The notes under the pieces are model-generated. The model ran no database searches and was not told the DNA's origin. It saw nothing but the letters and a program-made list of their open reading frames with translations. A stretch of DNA of 64,000 nt, taken from Piscicola geometra. Its lineage: Eukaryota; Annelida; Clitellata; Hirudinida; Piscicolidae. Both the position numbers and the translations under genes were made by a program. This document shows, piece by piece, positions 14,001 to 29,000 of the stretch. Every line of letters starts with the position of its first letter. Within the stretch, counting starts at the first letter, position 1. The DNA is taken from positions 835,912 to 899,911 of the forward strand of contig OX030956.1 in NCBI GenBank assembly GCA_943735955.1, in the 5' to 3' direction.

Positions 14001-17000
14001 CCTGTTTTAGTGTCTTATCGGCGAAAATCAGATAAGGAAAGATAATTTAAACTTACAAAAATAAGTTGTTGATGGAAAATATTGAAAGATTGCCTATAAT
14101 GAATGTGTAATATTTTATTTTCTGAACTATTTTGTACGCTTAGTTTTATTGTGGCTTAAATGTTTTATGGCTTGTCTGTTTGAATAGAGAATGGTTATTT
14201 TGTGGAAACTTTTACATACGTTGTTAATTCAATAACTATATTGTTTTTTTAACTTACAACATTTGACTCTTTCACAAACGAATATCATTCTCATTGTTTG
14301 AAACTAAATAAAGATATATAAAAAATATTTATTTAAATTATCTCGATAAATGTCTGTTTTTTAGCTTTTGTTCACGAGAAGATTGTATTTTTTACTCTTT
14401 GATGCTTTGTCAAACTCAACAGGAAGTATCTGAAGCGACAACTGCGGAACCTCGTGCAAGAGTGGTGTGTCGCATGTGCGACGACGAGTTGAAACATGAG
14501 AGTGACACTGAAAGCGACACTGAGTCCAAGTCCAGCGATTGTCTGACCATCCAACCAACCAAACACAGCAAGAACAACGCAGATTTCAAAACTGGCAAGG
14601 AAACAAAGGGAAAGATCAAGGATTTGAAGTTTTCTAACGATAAATTTTCAGAGAATGCCGCAATAAGAAAAGACTTCTCTGAGAAGAAAGAAGAGAATAA
14701 TGAATTCGAGGATGAGTTTAGTTATGATAAAAACTTGCAAAACTCCATTAATTCCCAAATGCTCTCAAGTCTCGAAATTGACGCAGAATACTTTAAAGAG
14801 GAAGAAAGTGAAGCTGAAAAAGAATGCGATAAAGCACAAGAAAAGAATAAAAGAGATGAGCTAGATCAGGAAAGCGCATTAGAGCAACGACTTTTGGGCC
14901 CTCTTCCGAGTGATAAAACATGCTCAAATGAATTTTCTTTTAACAGGAATGAAAGCAAAAAAGAAAATGATTCTTTAATGAAGAACTGGTATACTAGTCA
15001 AGAATCAGATTCGTATTTTGAATCAATAGCAGCAGAAATAATGTTTGAAGTTATCTGTGATTTAGAATTGCTCACCTCAGACATAAAACAAGTTGATTTT
15101 ATCAGAGATGAAAAAGTAAGGTTAATAGAACATTCTTATCAAAAGGACGTTCTAGAAGAGAGACACGAAAAAAGAATGGAAGAAGTTGAAAATTCTGGTC
15201 TTTTACAAGAGAATAAAAATGGGACTGAAAACCCCTTTTTACAGTATTATAATGATTTAAAAGACGACATACCATTAATAAACAAACCCTGTTCTTCTTC
15301 TTCTTCATCTTCATCATCTCCCGTTTTAGACTCATCAAACGAAAGTTTGTACGGAGACGAAGATAAGGAATACGAAAAAGCAAAAGATGCAATAAAGATT
15401 GGTGAAAGATTGAGTCATAATTTAAATCGAGAAGAAAATGATGAATATGAAAAGTCGGTAGTTTCTGCCGTGGAGACAAAATTTGACTGGGACAAGTGCA
15501 TACGAATGTCAATGGACAGACAGCGCTCACCCACTCCGAACTGGTGCAACTGGTCTACTTTTGAGCAAGTTGACGTCGTCGAAGAAAATGAAAAGTTCGA
15601 AAAATTAATCGGAGAAGAAGATCCAAAAGAAGTTTACCATGAAGAAAGTCAAAAGGAGCAGTGTCAGAAAGCCAAGTTGGAGTTGATGAAGAAACACTCA
15701 GTTGTTGAAACTCCAATAAAAAGAGACGTTCATAAAAGCTCTTCGTTGGATGAAGGAAAAAGCTCAGATAGTGCTTATTCAGTAGACACATCAAATGATT
15801 ACGACGACGACGATGATGACGACGATGAAGATGACGAAACAGACAATGAAATAGTAACTACAACGATCGTTAAGCGTTCGATTATTCAGTATTGTCCTTC
15901 TGAGGAATCGGAGTACGATTTTGACGACGCTGATGTCGAGCAGAAAGTGACGGTGATCCACTACAACAGATCGGACTCTGCTCCGTGCAAGACCATCAAC
16001 AAGGGCGTGTCAAAGCTGAAAATCGACAGCAACTATAACCGCTCCCACTCCGCTCCCAAACCCGTCCAACCCACTCGTATCCACGCTTCGTTCTTCAGCG
16101 ATTCTACCAATTCTTCATTCGGCTTTGGAAGCATTGAAAACGGTTTTGACGTGACTGAAGGCAAACAACATGGGAACAGTGAAAACAAATTGGAGGTTGT
16201 GACAGAACAGCTTGAGACTATTGACAAAACAATTGGAAAAGGTTCAGGTTGGTCTTCTTCATAGTTTTCATATAATTTTAAAATGAATGTTGTCTATTTT
16301 TTAATATATTGTTTTACTTATGGTTTCTAAAAAAAAATATTGCAGAAAACCGAAATGATACAGAAAAAAGAGAAAATGAGAACTTTTCAACGAAAACTTT
16401 TACAAGACAAGATGAAGTAATTTCAGATCAAAACAATGACTATCACAAAAAAATATTTTCAAAAACGCAGAAAAATTTAGAAAAAGATAATAAAAAAGCT
16501 GAAGCTTTTGAAAGTATTTCTAAGAGTATCTCGTCTTCAGAAAAGAGTGTAACTGAGTCTGTAAAGCCAGATACATTGTTACAAAATAAACATCAAGTCA
16601 TCAATCAAGATGCCACTTTTTCAAATCCAAAAGCTACAGCTCCGAGCACGACGAACAATTTCTTAAAGTCATTTCAAAACAAATTCTCTAAATTTGCTAT
16701 AAATTTCAATCCTTATTCAAACTCCGAAGCAACTGCAAAAGCCTCGAATATTCAAGTGGAAGACAATAATGCAGGTACTCGCACAACAACAACTTCTGAT
16801 ATTACGTCTGCAGCTCAATGTTTTAACGTTTCGAATCCTGAAAGTACTGTGGTCAGTCCAATTCAAAGCGGCAAGAGTAATATTGAAGATAGTATGGCCG
16901 ATGCTATGGTCGATTCTCCTAAGCCATACATCAATGCTCACGATGCTGATTTAAATCGCCAGAACGCTACGGTACAACCAAAGGCTGATATAACTACTTA

Positions 17001-20000
17001 TTATTCCGCAGACCATTTTAATCCAATCAACCAATCTTATATAAATACTTCTCCTGCCAGCAGCACCTCATTTCCTGAAACAATAAAAATGAATGAAAAT
17101 AAAAATGAGAAGAATATTTCATTAGAAGAGAACATGCCTATAGCAAATGAAGACAAAGAGGTTTTTTCTCTGTACGAACTCACGAATAGTTGTAATAAAA
17201 AGCCATTAAGTCGGTTAAACTTACAGGAAGGCTTTAATGGTCTTCACAGCAGCCAGAGGGAACTAATGGATGCTGATGTCGTAAAAGTAAACGCTGAGTT
17301 GAAAGTATTAACCATGCCTAAGAGTAATCTTATTGTTTCTCCGTCAACCTTCAAAAGATTACAAGATGAAATTGAAACTGAAAATATCGAGCAAATTATC
17401 AGTTTAGATGAGGTAAAAGGAAGGGATGAAAAGGAACATGCCAAAGAAGAAAACATTGAATACCACAGCAAATTGAAAGAACAACTTAAACAGATTGAAG
17501 ACTGCTCAAACGAGAGTTTTGAAGAGAAATTGGAAGCGTTTTTGAAACTCGATGATTTAGATAGTTGCACAGAAATTTCAGAAAACGAAAACAAAATCTA
17601 TATATCAGCTTTGAATATTGATGAAGTTTCTCGGTCAATTGAAGATGAAACAATCTGTAAAAATAATTATTCAGAGATAATTTTCCAAAAATATCAACTT
17701 CAAAAACCCATTAATGACATGAATAGAGATTTGTCAGAAAAATCTGCTATGAAAGTGAACGAAGTTGAAAAAGATTGCAAAACGGTTGACAATTTGAACA
17801 AAGATGGAACTTACGAAAGTGCTGATGAAACGAGGGAACTACAGGAAAACAGCAATCAACTTGATCCACTCGAGGTGGCTTTCATCGGTTTCACCAATGA
17901 GTTGGCAAACCTAACGAGAGAAGATTCCCAAACGACCAAGTCATCCTCGCAACCAGACTTCAAAACCGTAACCACCCTCCTGGAAAAGTCCGAAAGTAGT
18001 TATGCCGCGAGTTCAAACGACACTGAAACAGTGAAAACAAATAAAAAGCTAAAGTACCCTTTGAAGAGCATAAAATCAGTGCCAGCCTTCATGAATCCTT
18101 CATTCCAACTTGAAAGAAACAATTCTGACGACAAGGATAGTAAGTTCAAAAGAAGCATAATTATCAATAAGGAGCAAGCGAGTCAGAAAATGTTCCACAA
18201 ATCCTTCTCGACTTCGTTCACCAACAAAATGGTCAAGAACGCAAACTTCAACTGGTCTTCACTCAAGGACTTGAAAGTTCCTTTAGAAGATGTCTTGGCT
18301 GAGTTGGACAAGTCGTTACAGCCCTATGTGGAGGAAGCGGAAGAAGAACTCACTGCACCTCTTTCAGCCCCTGTTGGACTGATGAAGAGATGTCCCAGCT
18401 ACAGCAACATCCTCAACCATCCATATCTTTCAGCCAAAGAAGAAGATGACGATCTTTGTCTGAATCATAAAACTAGGACTGAAGGTTCATCGAGTGATAA
18501 AAAGGAACCGAGAATCGAAAATTATTCTGCATTTGACAGCACGAATAACACGTTTGCCGAGGTTGCAGCTACTCTACAAGAAACGACAAGCGAGTTGGAA
18601 ACTTTGAAGTTCAATATGAAAAACGCAGCTGAATCTCAAGGTAACAAGCTGCAAATATGCCCGAAAAATCTCAAGTCGAATAAACCCTTTGAAGAATTTA
18701 ATGAAGTAATCGAAATTGTCGATATGCAAAAAGCCGAGAGCAGGCATTTTGATTCTGCTAAGCTCATTAATGAAGAAAGAAAAGAATTGAATGGATTAAA
18801 GTCTGATGGAAAAGAAGAAAAGCTATTTCAATTAAAAGCGAATGTTGTAAAAGAATCCATCGATTACATTGAAAAAGAAGCCTCCAACCTACCAGATCTC
18901 ATTTCAAGGAACTCGGATGACATGACGAACAATCCAGAAAGAAAAAAAGTCGAACGTGTAATAAAATTTTCTTCCGACAACTCGAGTTTAAGCTCTGAAA
19001 ATAATATTGAAAAGTCATCTGAAAAACATGAAAAAGCCGAAGCATCTACAGATTTTAAGAATAAGCAGGAAACAGTTTTTTCTGAAAATACTCTTTTGAA
19101 CAATACTGATACAGAAGAAAATAAAGATAAAAATTATGTTGATAAAGTCCTTAATACCGAAAGCATCATAACTGAGAAAGCAAAAGATAAGGATAATAAT
19201 TTAAGTGAGATGAAACAGCAAAAAACGATTAAAACGTCTGAACCTGAAATTGGTCAGCAGTTTGAAGCAACAGACAACAAGTCAAAACCAACAGAATTTG
19301 AAAATGGAATTAAAAATCTCGCAAATAGCGCACCAAATTTTGAAGAAAGTTTTGTTAATGAAAACAAGAACGAAGAAAGTGAAAGAATGAGGTGCAAGTC
19401 GGAAATGATGCGAGTCTTTTCAATGAGCAGACACCGAGACACCTCTCCTGAGCCTATCTACCTCGAAGGCCTCAAGTCACCATGCCTTTTCGAGCCTGAA
19501 ATGTGTGATACTCACTTCTTCAGTGATGAAGACTTGCGAGAAATTGATCTAGATGAAGATATACCACCGAAGCATACATTCAAAAATCTTTCTAAAAGCG
19601 AAAAAAATCCTGTGTTTAACTACCCTTCATACACCGATTCTGAAAGCAAAGCTGATTCCATGTATGTATTTAGTGGGAGAGAAGTTCATTCTGAAAGAAT
19701 GGAGCTTAAAACAGCTCCAAAAGCCGCATCAAAAAGTCTTGATCTCAACATCAAGCGTAACGACAATATTTTCTCTTGTAAATCTTTAGATGAAAAAAAG
19801 CTTTCGAATGAAGTAATAAGAGTAAATAAAAAAGAAATGACATTCGCAGGAATATCTTATCCTGAAGCAATGTTTGACAAGTTTCTTGATTTTAAAAACT
19901 CACTGTTTGATGAAGCTGCAAAAGAGAAGTTTGCAGATAAATCTGTTGTACAGCATAGAAGACATTCGGATACATGGAAAGAGACAAAAAAGAAGTACAA

Positions 20001-23000
20001 TTCCCTAGACGAAAGCATTTCTTCAAAGGACAACATACTCGCGATGAGAGCCTCCTGGTCTATAAGATCATTCTCTCTCGACTCTTCTGCAGCCGATTAC
20101 TGCCTGAGCAACAACCACAGAGACCAGCAGATGTGGGAGATAAGTCAAACGGTTGAACAAAGACCTAGCCACCTCTTCGGCTTTGCTCCGAAGAAGGACT
20201 TCAACGTTGATGAAGCTGACCAAGAAAACACTCCGAAACTGTGTGAAGCTTACTGGAGTCAACAGGATGAAGAGAAATTCATTGAAGACAACAAGCAATG
20301 TCAACTCATCGACGAAAGCTTCCAAAATATTCAAGAACTCATGAAAATTGCTGCAGCCAAAACGTCTCCCATCTTTAGCGCAGTCGAAGACGAAAGAGAC
20401 ATCAGGGCTGAAATAACTGAAATGGCCAAAATGAAAATTTTAGAAAGAAACGATAGCGACGATAAAATAATTCATGTTTTCAGCCTCGAAATTCCAAAAT
20501 CTTTTCATTATTTGCATCAAAGAATAAAAGATGAAATCAAGATAGTGACGGCTACGAAAAGACTAAGACTCGATGAAGCCGAGGAAATCAGAATGATGGA
20601 AGCTGCGATGGCTGAAAGAAGGAAGCAGAGAGGGCAAATAGGATCTTCCGAGAGTCTTCACTCCTACGGCGATTTATCTATTAAGAAGGATCGTTTTTAC
20701 AACGGAGATCAAGATGTAGAAACTGATTTGTTCGGCAATCCCTATTCAAAAAGGATAAGTTCTAATCCTAACTACCCAAGCAATGAATGGTCAAAGTCAA
20801 AGTTGTCAGAAGATTTTCAAAATCTTTTGAATGATATTTCGGATCTTCCGTTGCTGTCAGAGAGCAGGCAGTCACGCATGTCGTCCATGTCTTCAATCTC
20901 GGCAAGTTCTGCGAGCACCAAAGACTCAAACTCCTTCCTTTGTGGACCCAAAAAAGACGGCAAAGACAAAAATTTTAATGGCACAAACAAATGGTACTTC
21001 AGTAATAAGTTTGAGAAAAGAAGAGGAACGAGATCTGAGTCATCAAACAGTTGTTTCAGTGAAGGTTATCTGGAGAATGAAGCTGTCGACTACAGCATTT
21101 TAAAGCAGCCTCCGTACGAAACACACTCTTCCCAGGTGATGTATCCTCCAACAGACACCTTTTACAACCACGATAACCAAGAGTTTCGAGCTCACAAAAA
21201 GTTTCATCCATACGTTCAAAATTCTTTTCCCTCGCACAATTCCCTGCCTGAAAGCAGGTCTTCGTCCATGTCACGTTCCATCAACTCAAACTTTTCTTCC
21301 GATTACGACTTCTTTTACAACGAAGGCAACAACTACCACGCTAATTACGACTACTACAACAAATACAGTCCGGATTACGAGTCTGCTTATAAAATGGAAA
21401 AGGAAGAACAAATTAAGCAAGAAAAACTTAAAAAACTAAAAATTGAAATTGAAAAAAGACGTAGACATTTGCAGGAAATTACTCCACAAAAGCAAGTCTA
21501 TCCTCCGCCACAAACACCGCCTTCGTTCAGGGAATTGTACGCTACACACAACTGGGTTCCTCAGAGGCACGCGCAAAATCAATATTGGGAGAGCGGAAAA
21601 GAAGAACAAATCGAATGGCTGACCGATGAGTTTTCGGCGAGCCACAACGAGGCGTCCTTTGGCATCATCAAACCTATCGACTACCAAATCAAAAACCTCT
21701 CCAACAACCATATCCAACGCGAAGACTACATCCTAAGACATGCTTCGCGACAGAATAACCTGCCACAAAGCAACACTTCGAAGAGTTTCGTTCCCTTAAT
21801 CGATGACAACGACGACGTGATCATAGACAAGTATCCACTGAAGTCAACTTCTTCTAACAAACTCGACAAAAGAGACGTCGCAAGAGAGATGAGTCACCAC
21901 AGTCATCAGCAATTGCTGGATGGGGGAATGAAAGAGCAAAGAGAAACATCGACGAGCAGTTTGAGAAGCAATGAGGCCTACCTAGTGCAAGGCAAACAGG
22001 CTTCAAGCAACATCGGACCCCCAGCCTACAACCGAATCAACGAAAGCAACAGCTTTTCAACACCGCCTCAAAAGAAAGCACCTCAAGTGACGTCAGAATC
22101 CGAAGAATCTCTCCTCAAGTACAACCCTCCGACTCACGCGAGCAGCAGGGATTCTGGGGTGAGCAGCAGTGGCGTACCCGGAGAATTCACCGACCGATTC
22201 GCTCATCTGGTCAACAAGTCGAACGATGCACAAAGCACTCCACACTACGCCACAACGTCTCGCAGAAGGCCTGATTATGTTGGCCAGTGTCGCATGGGAG
22301 TTGCTTCGACCGGAGAAAAGAGAGATCGCGAAGTGAAGGAGATTGGCGAAAAGGAAGAAATATTTCCGCCTAAACAAACAACTAAAGAACTTTTGTCTAC
22401 TCAATGTTTGTTTTCATTAGGCTTTATATTTTCTATCTAAATTATTTTAGATAATCTTATTTTTAAAGTTAAGCGTGAAGAAAATTTTGCAAAAATTGAA
22501 AACAAACATTTCAGGCAAGAACTTGTGCGATCCTAAAGCCAGGAGTCATGAGAATAACTTGGACACTCTTTCCCAGTCCCCCTACATGAAGGTTTATCGT
22601 GCAGGCATCATTTATTTTATCTTTATTTATAAACTTTAAACTGAGTAGACAGATGAATATTTGTTCTCATTTAAACTTTTTATTAAACCATCAATAATTT
22701 AAATAAAATGTGAAAAATTACAGAACAAGTATCTACACAAAACTAAAAATATTCTTCTGACGGCAGATGCAAATGATAAAAGATTCAAAGGTTCACTATG
22801 AAAATTTTTTAGTTCAATTATGTACTATAATGTATTTTTATCTTTCCTGTTGTTCGTTTTACGTTACTTAATAGCCTGAAAAATTGAGCTCCATCCAGAA
22901 AGTCGGGAAAAAAAAGATTTGAGAAATATATTTGAAAAAAATCAAAAATCATTTTGAGAAAAAGAGTATGTATTCAGACAGGGCAAACAGAATTGGCGAA

Positions 23001-26000
23001 TATGATTGGTTGGTAAATAAAAGAACGATAAACTTCTCGAATACAATCACGTCCAAGTGTTCCAAGAATATCGATATATGGCGCAAAACCTATTGTTGCA
23101 TCCATTCCTTATGATATTTATTCTAACGCTTGCTATATACTTTCTTGTGTTAAATTTGTCTCCAAGCTATGAAACAGTTATGATAAATACACCGCTCGTT
23201 AATATTCCTAAAACGTTTTCCAAGATAATTAGATCTGTGGCTGTCTAAAACAAAGAAAAAAACTAAACTTAAAGTTATTTTAAATGATTTTAGTTTTTAA
23301 ATATGTTATGTGTAAGTTAAATTTTTGATCGACTCATTTCAACGCTTTTTTCACAACTTTTTGAGCATTTAGTGTTGGTTATATACAATTTTATTTAAAA
23401 TATTTTTTATTCAATTTGTTTTTTATTTAAATTTTGAAAAATTTCAATTTATATGCAAATAAGCGATCAAAACCATTTCACATACTTTTCCGTCTTTCAA
23501 CTTCAAATAAATCAATTAAATTCCTTTTGAGCGTTTCAAAAAATCTAACCAAAATAATAATTTTAAAAAAAATATTTTCAAAACTTTCATTTTTTCCCTA
23601 TCAGAACATGGTTTTGGCCTAATAATCACTGGAGGAAAGCAGGCTGGGCTTGTGGAGGATGAGAGCACAGAGCTGGGGGAACCGATGGACAAAAAGATCG
23701 TAGTTGAAAATGCTGACCGGTTAAAGGCCATAGTGACTTTCATAATGCCAGGTAGCATTGCAGACCAGCTGAACAACGAGCTGCAAGAAGGTTTGTTCTA
23801 GTGAAATTTCCCATAAATTAAAATTTTTAAATGGTTTCATGAATAGATTGTTAAAAGTATAATTCTTAAATTTAGTTTCCATAATTTCTTTTAGTCGAAT
23901 GACTAATTTGAATGACTTAAAAATATTAAAACTTGATAAAAATATTCTTCAAAATATATGTATTTAAAATATCAAATGATTGCACTGACAATGCAGGAGA
24001 TGAGATTGTGGAGTGGAACGGAATAAAACTTAGAGGAAGGAGTGAAGAGGAGGTTAGAGAAATTATCGACAACAACACCTTTTATGAGCTTGAGCTGGTG
24101 GTTAGAAGGTTGGTGAGATAGACTTTTAAAGATTTTCTAAGAATTATTTTTACAAATATTATAAAAATAGTGTTGACTGTTATTTAGCGTGATATTAGTT
24201 CTATGATATTTTCATCTTTTGCTAATCTTGTTGTGCTTAACATCAACCCCGCTAACCCTTAAACACGCATCTCAATTTTTTCACCCCCATTAGTTACAGT
24301 TTCAACCGAAGTGCTGGTGAGGGTGGATCCACCACCATGTCGACCATCTGCACCCTTGACAGTTCGTCAGGAGATCAAAAGAATCTCCAATCTACAGGTT
24401 AGCTTGTCTCTTGGGGTTTTATGATACAGTTTGATGAATAACTATTATTTTTAATCCTACAATATCTTTTTTGTTTTTAAAAAGAATCTTTTGAGAAGTT
24501 TAAGAAAAGGCATCTCACTAACAACAATCAAAACAACGTCGATGAAATGCCTGTTTATCAACAACAACAGCAGCAACAACTTCAACAACAACAGCACCAC
24601 TACTCTCTGCCGTATCATTCAAAATCACCATCTTCAAAGAATCAAGTTTCTCCTCACTTTCCAGACAAGCAGCATCCCTCCATCAGTCTCGAGAACTTCA
24701 CGAACGACATCCTTGCCCTCAAACAATCCACTTTATCTGTTTGTTGTTTTTAGTTATTTCTTAAAAAAAACAATGTAATTCAATGTTTAAAAAATTCAAT
24801 TTTTTTATTTAGAAAAAATGTTTCTATTCGAAATTACAACTTTTTATATAGGTCGATTTTTAATTTTTTTATTGAAACTTAAAATTTGGAACTTCATTTG
24901 TTAGAAAGATTATTTATTTTTATTTTATATATTTCATAAGAGGTCCATCATTATATTCTCTGAAAAACTATTTTTTAAAAAATTTTCTATTTAAATATTT
25001 AAAAAATACATTTTAAATTATTGTATTTTAAATAATTATAGGTATATTTACATTTTAAATTTAAAAGTTTTAAAACTATTCATTCATTTTCTAGTTTTTA
25101 TAAAAGTTCTTTCTTGGAAGTATCACCGACGCCAAGTTTTAATTAAAATTACATGCAATTAAGTCTCATTAAATATTTATACGCTAAAATTGAATTTAAA
25201 ATTGAAAGCTAAAATTTAAAATTAAATGGTAAATTTTAAAATTAAATGGTAAATTTTAAAATTGAATGGTAAAATTTAAAATTGAAAGCTAAAATTTAAA
25301 ATTGAAAGCTAAAATTTGAAATTGAAAGCTTAAATTTAAATTTAAAATATAAAATGGATTTTTCCTAATTTTCGTTTATGACAATAAGATTACATTATTA
25401 TCAATTAAAACTTTGGAGACATTGTAACCAAAATATGTTTTCATAAAAAATTTTTGCACATTTTTTCAGTTCCACGTTTTTAAATAAAAAATAAACATTA
25501 CAAATTGTTTTTTTTTATATTTTCAAAGTGGCTGGCATATATTTAGTATTAAGAGTTTTGTAATAATAATAAACCCTTTTTATTTAAAAGTAAATATATT
25601 ATGAGATCTTTTTCTGGAATTTGCAAATAATTTTCAAGCAGATTTACGACATACAATTTTTCAAATTTTTTCCTTCTTTATTATTTATATATAAAGTTAG
25701 ACTTTATTTTTTTTAATTAGCTTTAAAAATGTAAAAGTTAAAACAAAAACTTTTTTTTTCCATTTTTTAACTTAATTATTTTATTTTCAAATTGATAATT
25801 CAGGTTAAATATTCCATGAAAGGCTTTTCTTGATAATACTAATGATTTGCTTACAGACTGACGAAAATCCATCAAGCATGGGAGAGATCCAGGTTTACTA
25901 ATCGTTCATTTTAAATTTCACTACATAATGATCACTAAATTTATTTAAATTATCATTAAAAAAGTTTTAACCAATTAATTTTGACCAGAAGTAAAATTTA

Positions 26001-29000
26001 ATCAACTTCAAAATCAACGAAAAACATTTATTCTACTTTCTCGACAACTTCACTTCTACAAAAAGCTCCCCTCCCCACATACATTACACTCCAACCACCG
26101 CCACCTCTTTTATAGTTGCAATTGAGTTACGACGACTTCGACGGGACGCTCAATGTGCACGTGATTCAGGCGAGGAACCTGGTGCCGAAGATCAAGATCG
26201 CCTATGCAGACCCGCTCGTCAAGGTGTTCCTGCTGCCCTACAAGTGGTGAGTGGTGATGGTGGTGTTGATAGGGGTCGTTGTGGAGGTGGTAGGGATGGT
26301 CGTGGAGGTGGTAGGGGTGGTTGTGGAGGTGGTAGGGGTGGTTGTGGAGGTGGTAGGGGTGGCTGTGGAGGTGGTAGGGGTGGTTGTGGAGGTGGTAGGA
26401 GTGGTTGTGGAGGTGGTAGGGGTGGTTGTGGAGGTGGTTGTGGAGGTGGTTGTGTAGGTGGTAGGGGTGGTTGTAGGGTGGTGGTTGTGGAAGTATGGTT
26501 GTGGAGATGGGAGTGGTGGTGGAGGTGGTAATGATAAAGGTGGTAATGGAGGAAGATTGAATGTATTTATGTATCTACTAACGGAATACTAAGAAATAGA
26601 AGTTCGAGACTTTTCAGATTGGTCTACAAAAGCTCCCAGTTATTCCCGCTTTATTGAACCTGACGAGTTGAAGTTTATTTTAAAAGCTGGTTTTGTGTGA
26701 AAACTTCTTGAAATTGCTATTTAGATGGGTAATTAAATAGCGTTAAAATTTTTTATAAACTATTGAAAAAGTCATAATAAAATAAACTTTTGAAAATCTC
26801 ATTTCATTAAATATATTACGCTTTTCGTTTTGTCAAGGTTTTATGCGTCTACCGTTTTCAAAAACCTTCTATTTCACTAGTTGTTTCCGACTTAAAATTC
26901 TTAAGTTTTTCATAATTTTACTTTTTAAGCCTGATAAAACTTTTTAGCTTTTTTTCTTATTTTGTTTACTTAAAACTGTTGTTTTTCATATTTTTAAATA
27001 TTCTTTATGAAAAAAATTTGTTAAAAGATAATTAAAACATGTTTCAATCACAAAAGTTTTTTCTCCAAAACTTTTCAAAGTATCTCTCACATTTATTTTC
27101 TATCATTAATTACAAAATTCTTGTTGTCACTTAGCTTTTACAAACTATTCCACTTATAGCATTGAAATGTGTAAATTCGTTTTTTAAATCGAGAGAAATA
27201 CTTTATTCTTTAAAAATATTCTCTTATATAACTATAAAACTTCAAAAACTCTTGTTCAAACTACTATTTTTTTTCAAACACTCAAAACGAAAAAAATCTC
27301 TACATATGAAATTCAACTCTTCCACCACAAAAAAGCATCTAAAAATGTCCACCGCTCGAAACCCGTCGCCGAACCAACCTAACAGCAGTGCGGAAAGCAG
27401 GCGCAAAACGAGGTGTGTTCCGAGGACTTTGCACCCGGAGTGGCACCAAACGGTGATCTTCATGAACGTCGAGAGAGCCCTTCTCAGTGAGCACCTGGTC
27501 GAGGTGTCGGTGTGGGACCACGACAACTTCCTGCCCGATCAATTCCTCGGAGAATTGCTACTCGACCTTTCTGGTCTGTTGATTTAGAAAATATTATGTT
27601 TCAATGAATATTTCGTCTGCTTGGAGTTTTGTATGAGTTTTGGCTCGTTTTTCGAGATTTTTACTGTGCTTGAATTAGATTTAAAGAGTAATTCTCAAAT
27701 TCTACAGACATCTCCCATCTGGACAACAGACCGCACTGGTACAGCCTGAAAGAGGACGGTGATTCCAGATTCGGAAGACGGCCTCGAACCAGCACTGCTT
27801 CATCTTCGTCCGAGAGTGGAAGCGACACTTCAACAAATGCATCGTCCGGAGAAGATGAGAACTGGAGAGAGGAAAACAAGAAGAAGGGCAGAAAGAAGAA
27901 CAGATCTTCAGACAATGGTGCAGCGGGCAAGGAAGATAAGAAGAAGGCAAGGTTAGGATTGGTGTTCTTATCTTAGAAATTAACCCTTCATTTTACTCCA
28001 AGGATTAAATTTTAAACATTTGTTGTTGTTTTTATCCGTCTATTTTGACTTTTTATTTTTATTTATTATATTATATTTTATCCAGAAGAGAAGTAAGCTC
28101 GAACAAGCGAAAGTCAAAACGAAATCAGTTTGGCAGCAACAGGAACGTCAGCAACAACAACCAAAACAATATGAACAGCAACAGCCAAGCAGATGCAAAC
28201 AATGCAGGATTAAAGAAGGACGACAACAACAACCCAATCAACGATGATCTCAACAACATTGTTGATAACAATAGTGCAAGCAACATAAACAACAACAACA
28301 ACAACTTTGACGATAACGAAAATAACCAAGTGAACATCATCAACTCACAAAAGCAACTAAATAACCATTTACAACAGCAACTACAACATCATCAACAACA
28401 ACAACAGCTAAAACAACAACAACAACAGCAACAGCAACAACTACAACAACAACGGCAACAACAAAGTATGCCGATTCCTTGCAACTATGGTGGCGATTGC
28501 TCAATGGAAGACAAGTCGGCAAGCATGAAAGTAAAAGACTTGCACATCCACTGGGTTGGTCGCTTGGTGACGATTATGGTAGTTTAGGCTGGTTGTGGGG
28601 AGTGGACAATTATGAAGAATAATTATTTTTTTTACATTTCACATATTTTTATGAGTAGCAGTTTTGTATCATTTGAGTGGTTCTAATTTGTGCGGATTTT
28701 TTTGCTTTTGTTCGCTTCGTAAAAGGCGCTATACAAATCATTAGAGATTGATTTATTGTTAATTTTTTTAATAATTCGTGTTGGTTTTTAAAAACTGACT
28801 CAATCTTCCCAGGTCCACAACTCAACCAACTGTCTTGCTACCGATCCGAAAAACAACATCAACAAAGGTACGATTTCTGAAACGAAGAGCATTTTATATA
28901 ATAGAAAATTTAGTTTAAGCCTTAAACTAAATTTTCTTTTATATAAAGTAACATTTTATGAGGCATTTTTTATTTCTTGATTTATTTTTAAAAAATTAAA

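Noticed and set aside
26244..26531. Gly-rich and Val-rich ORFs in the G-rich array
   Set aside because: Pure minisatellite translation starting at the C2 exon donor; not a gene.
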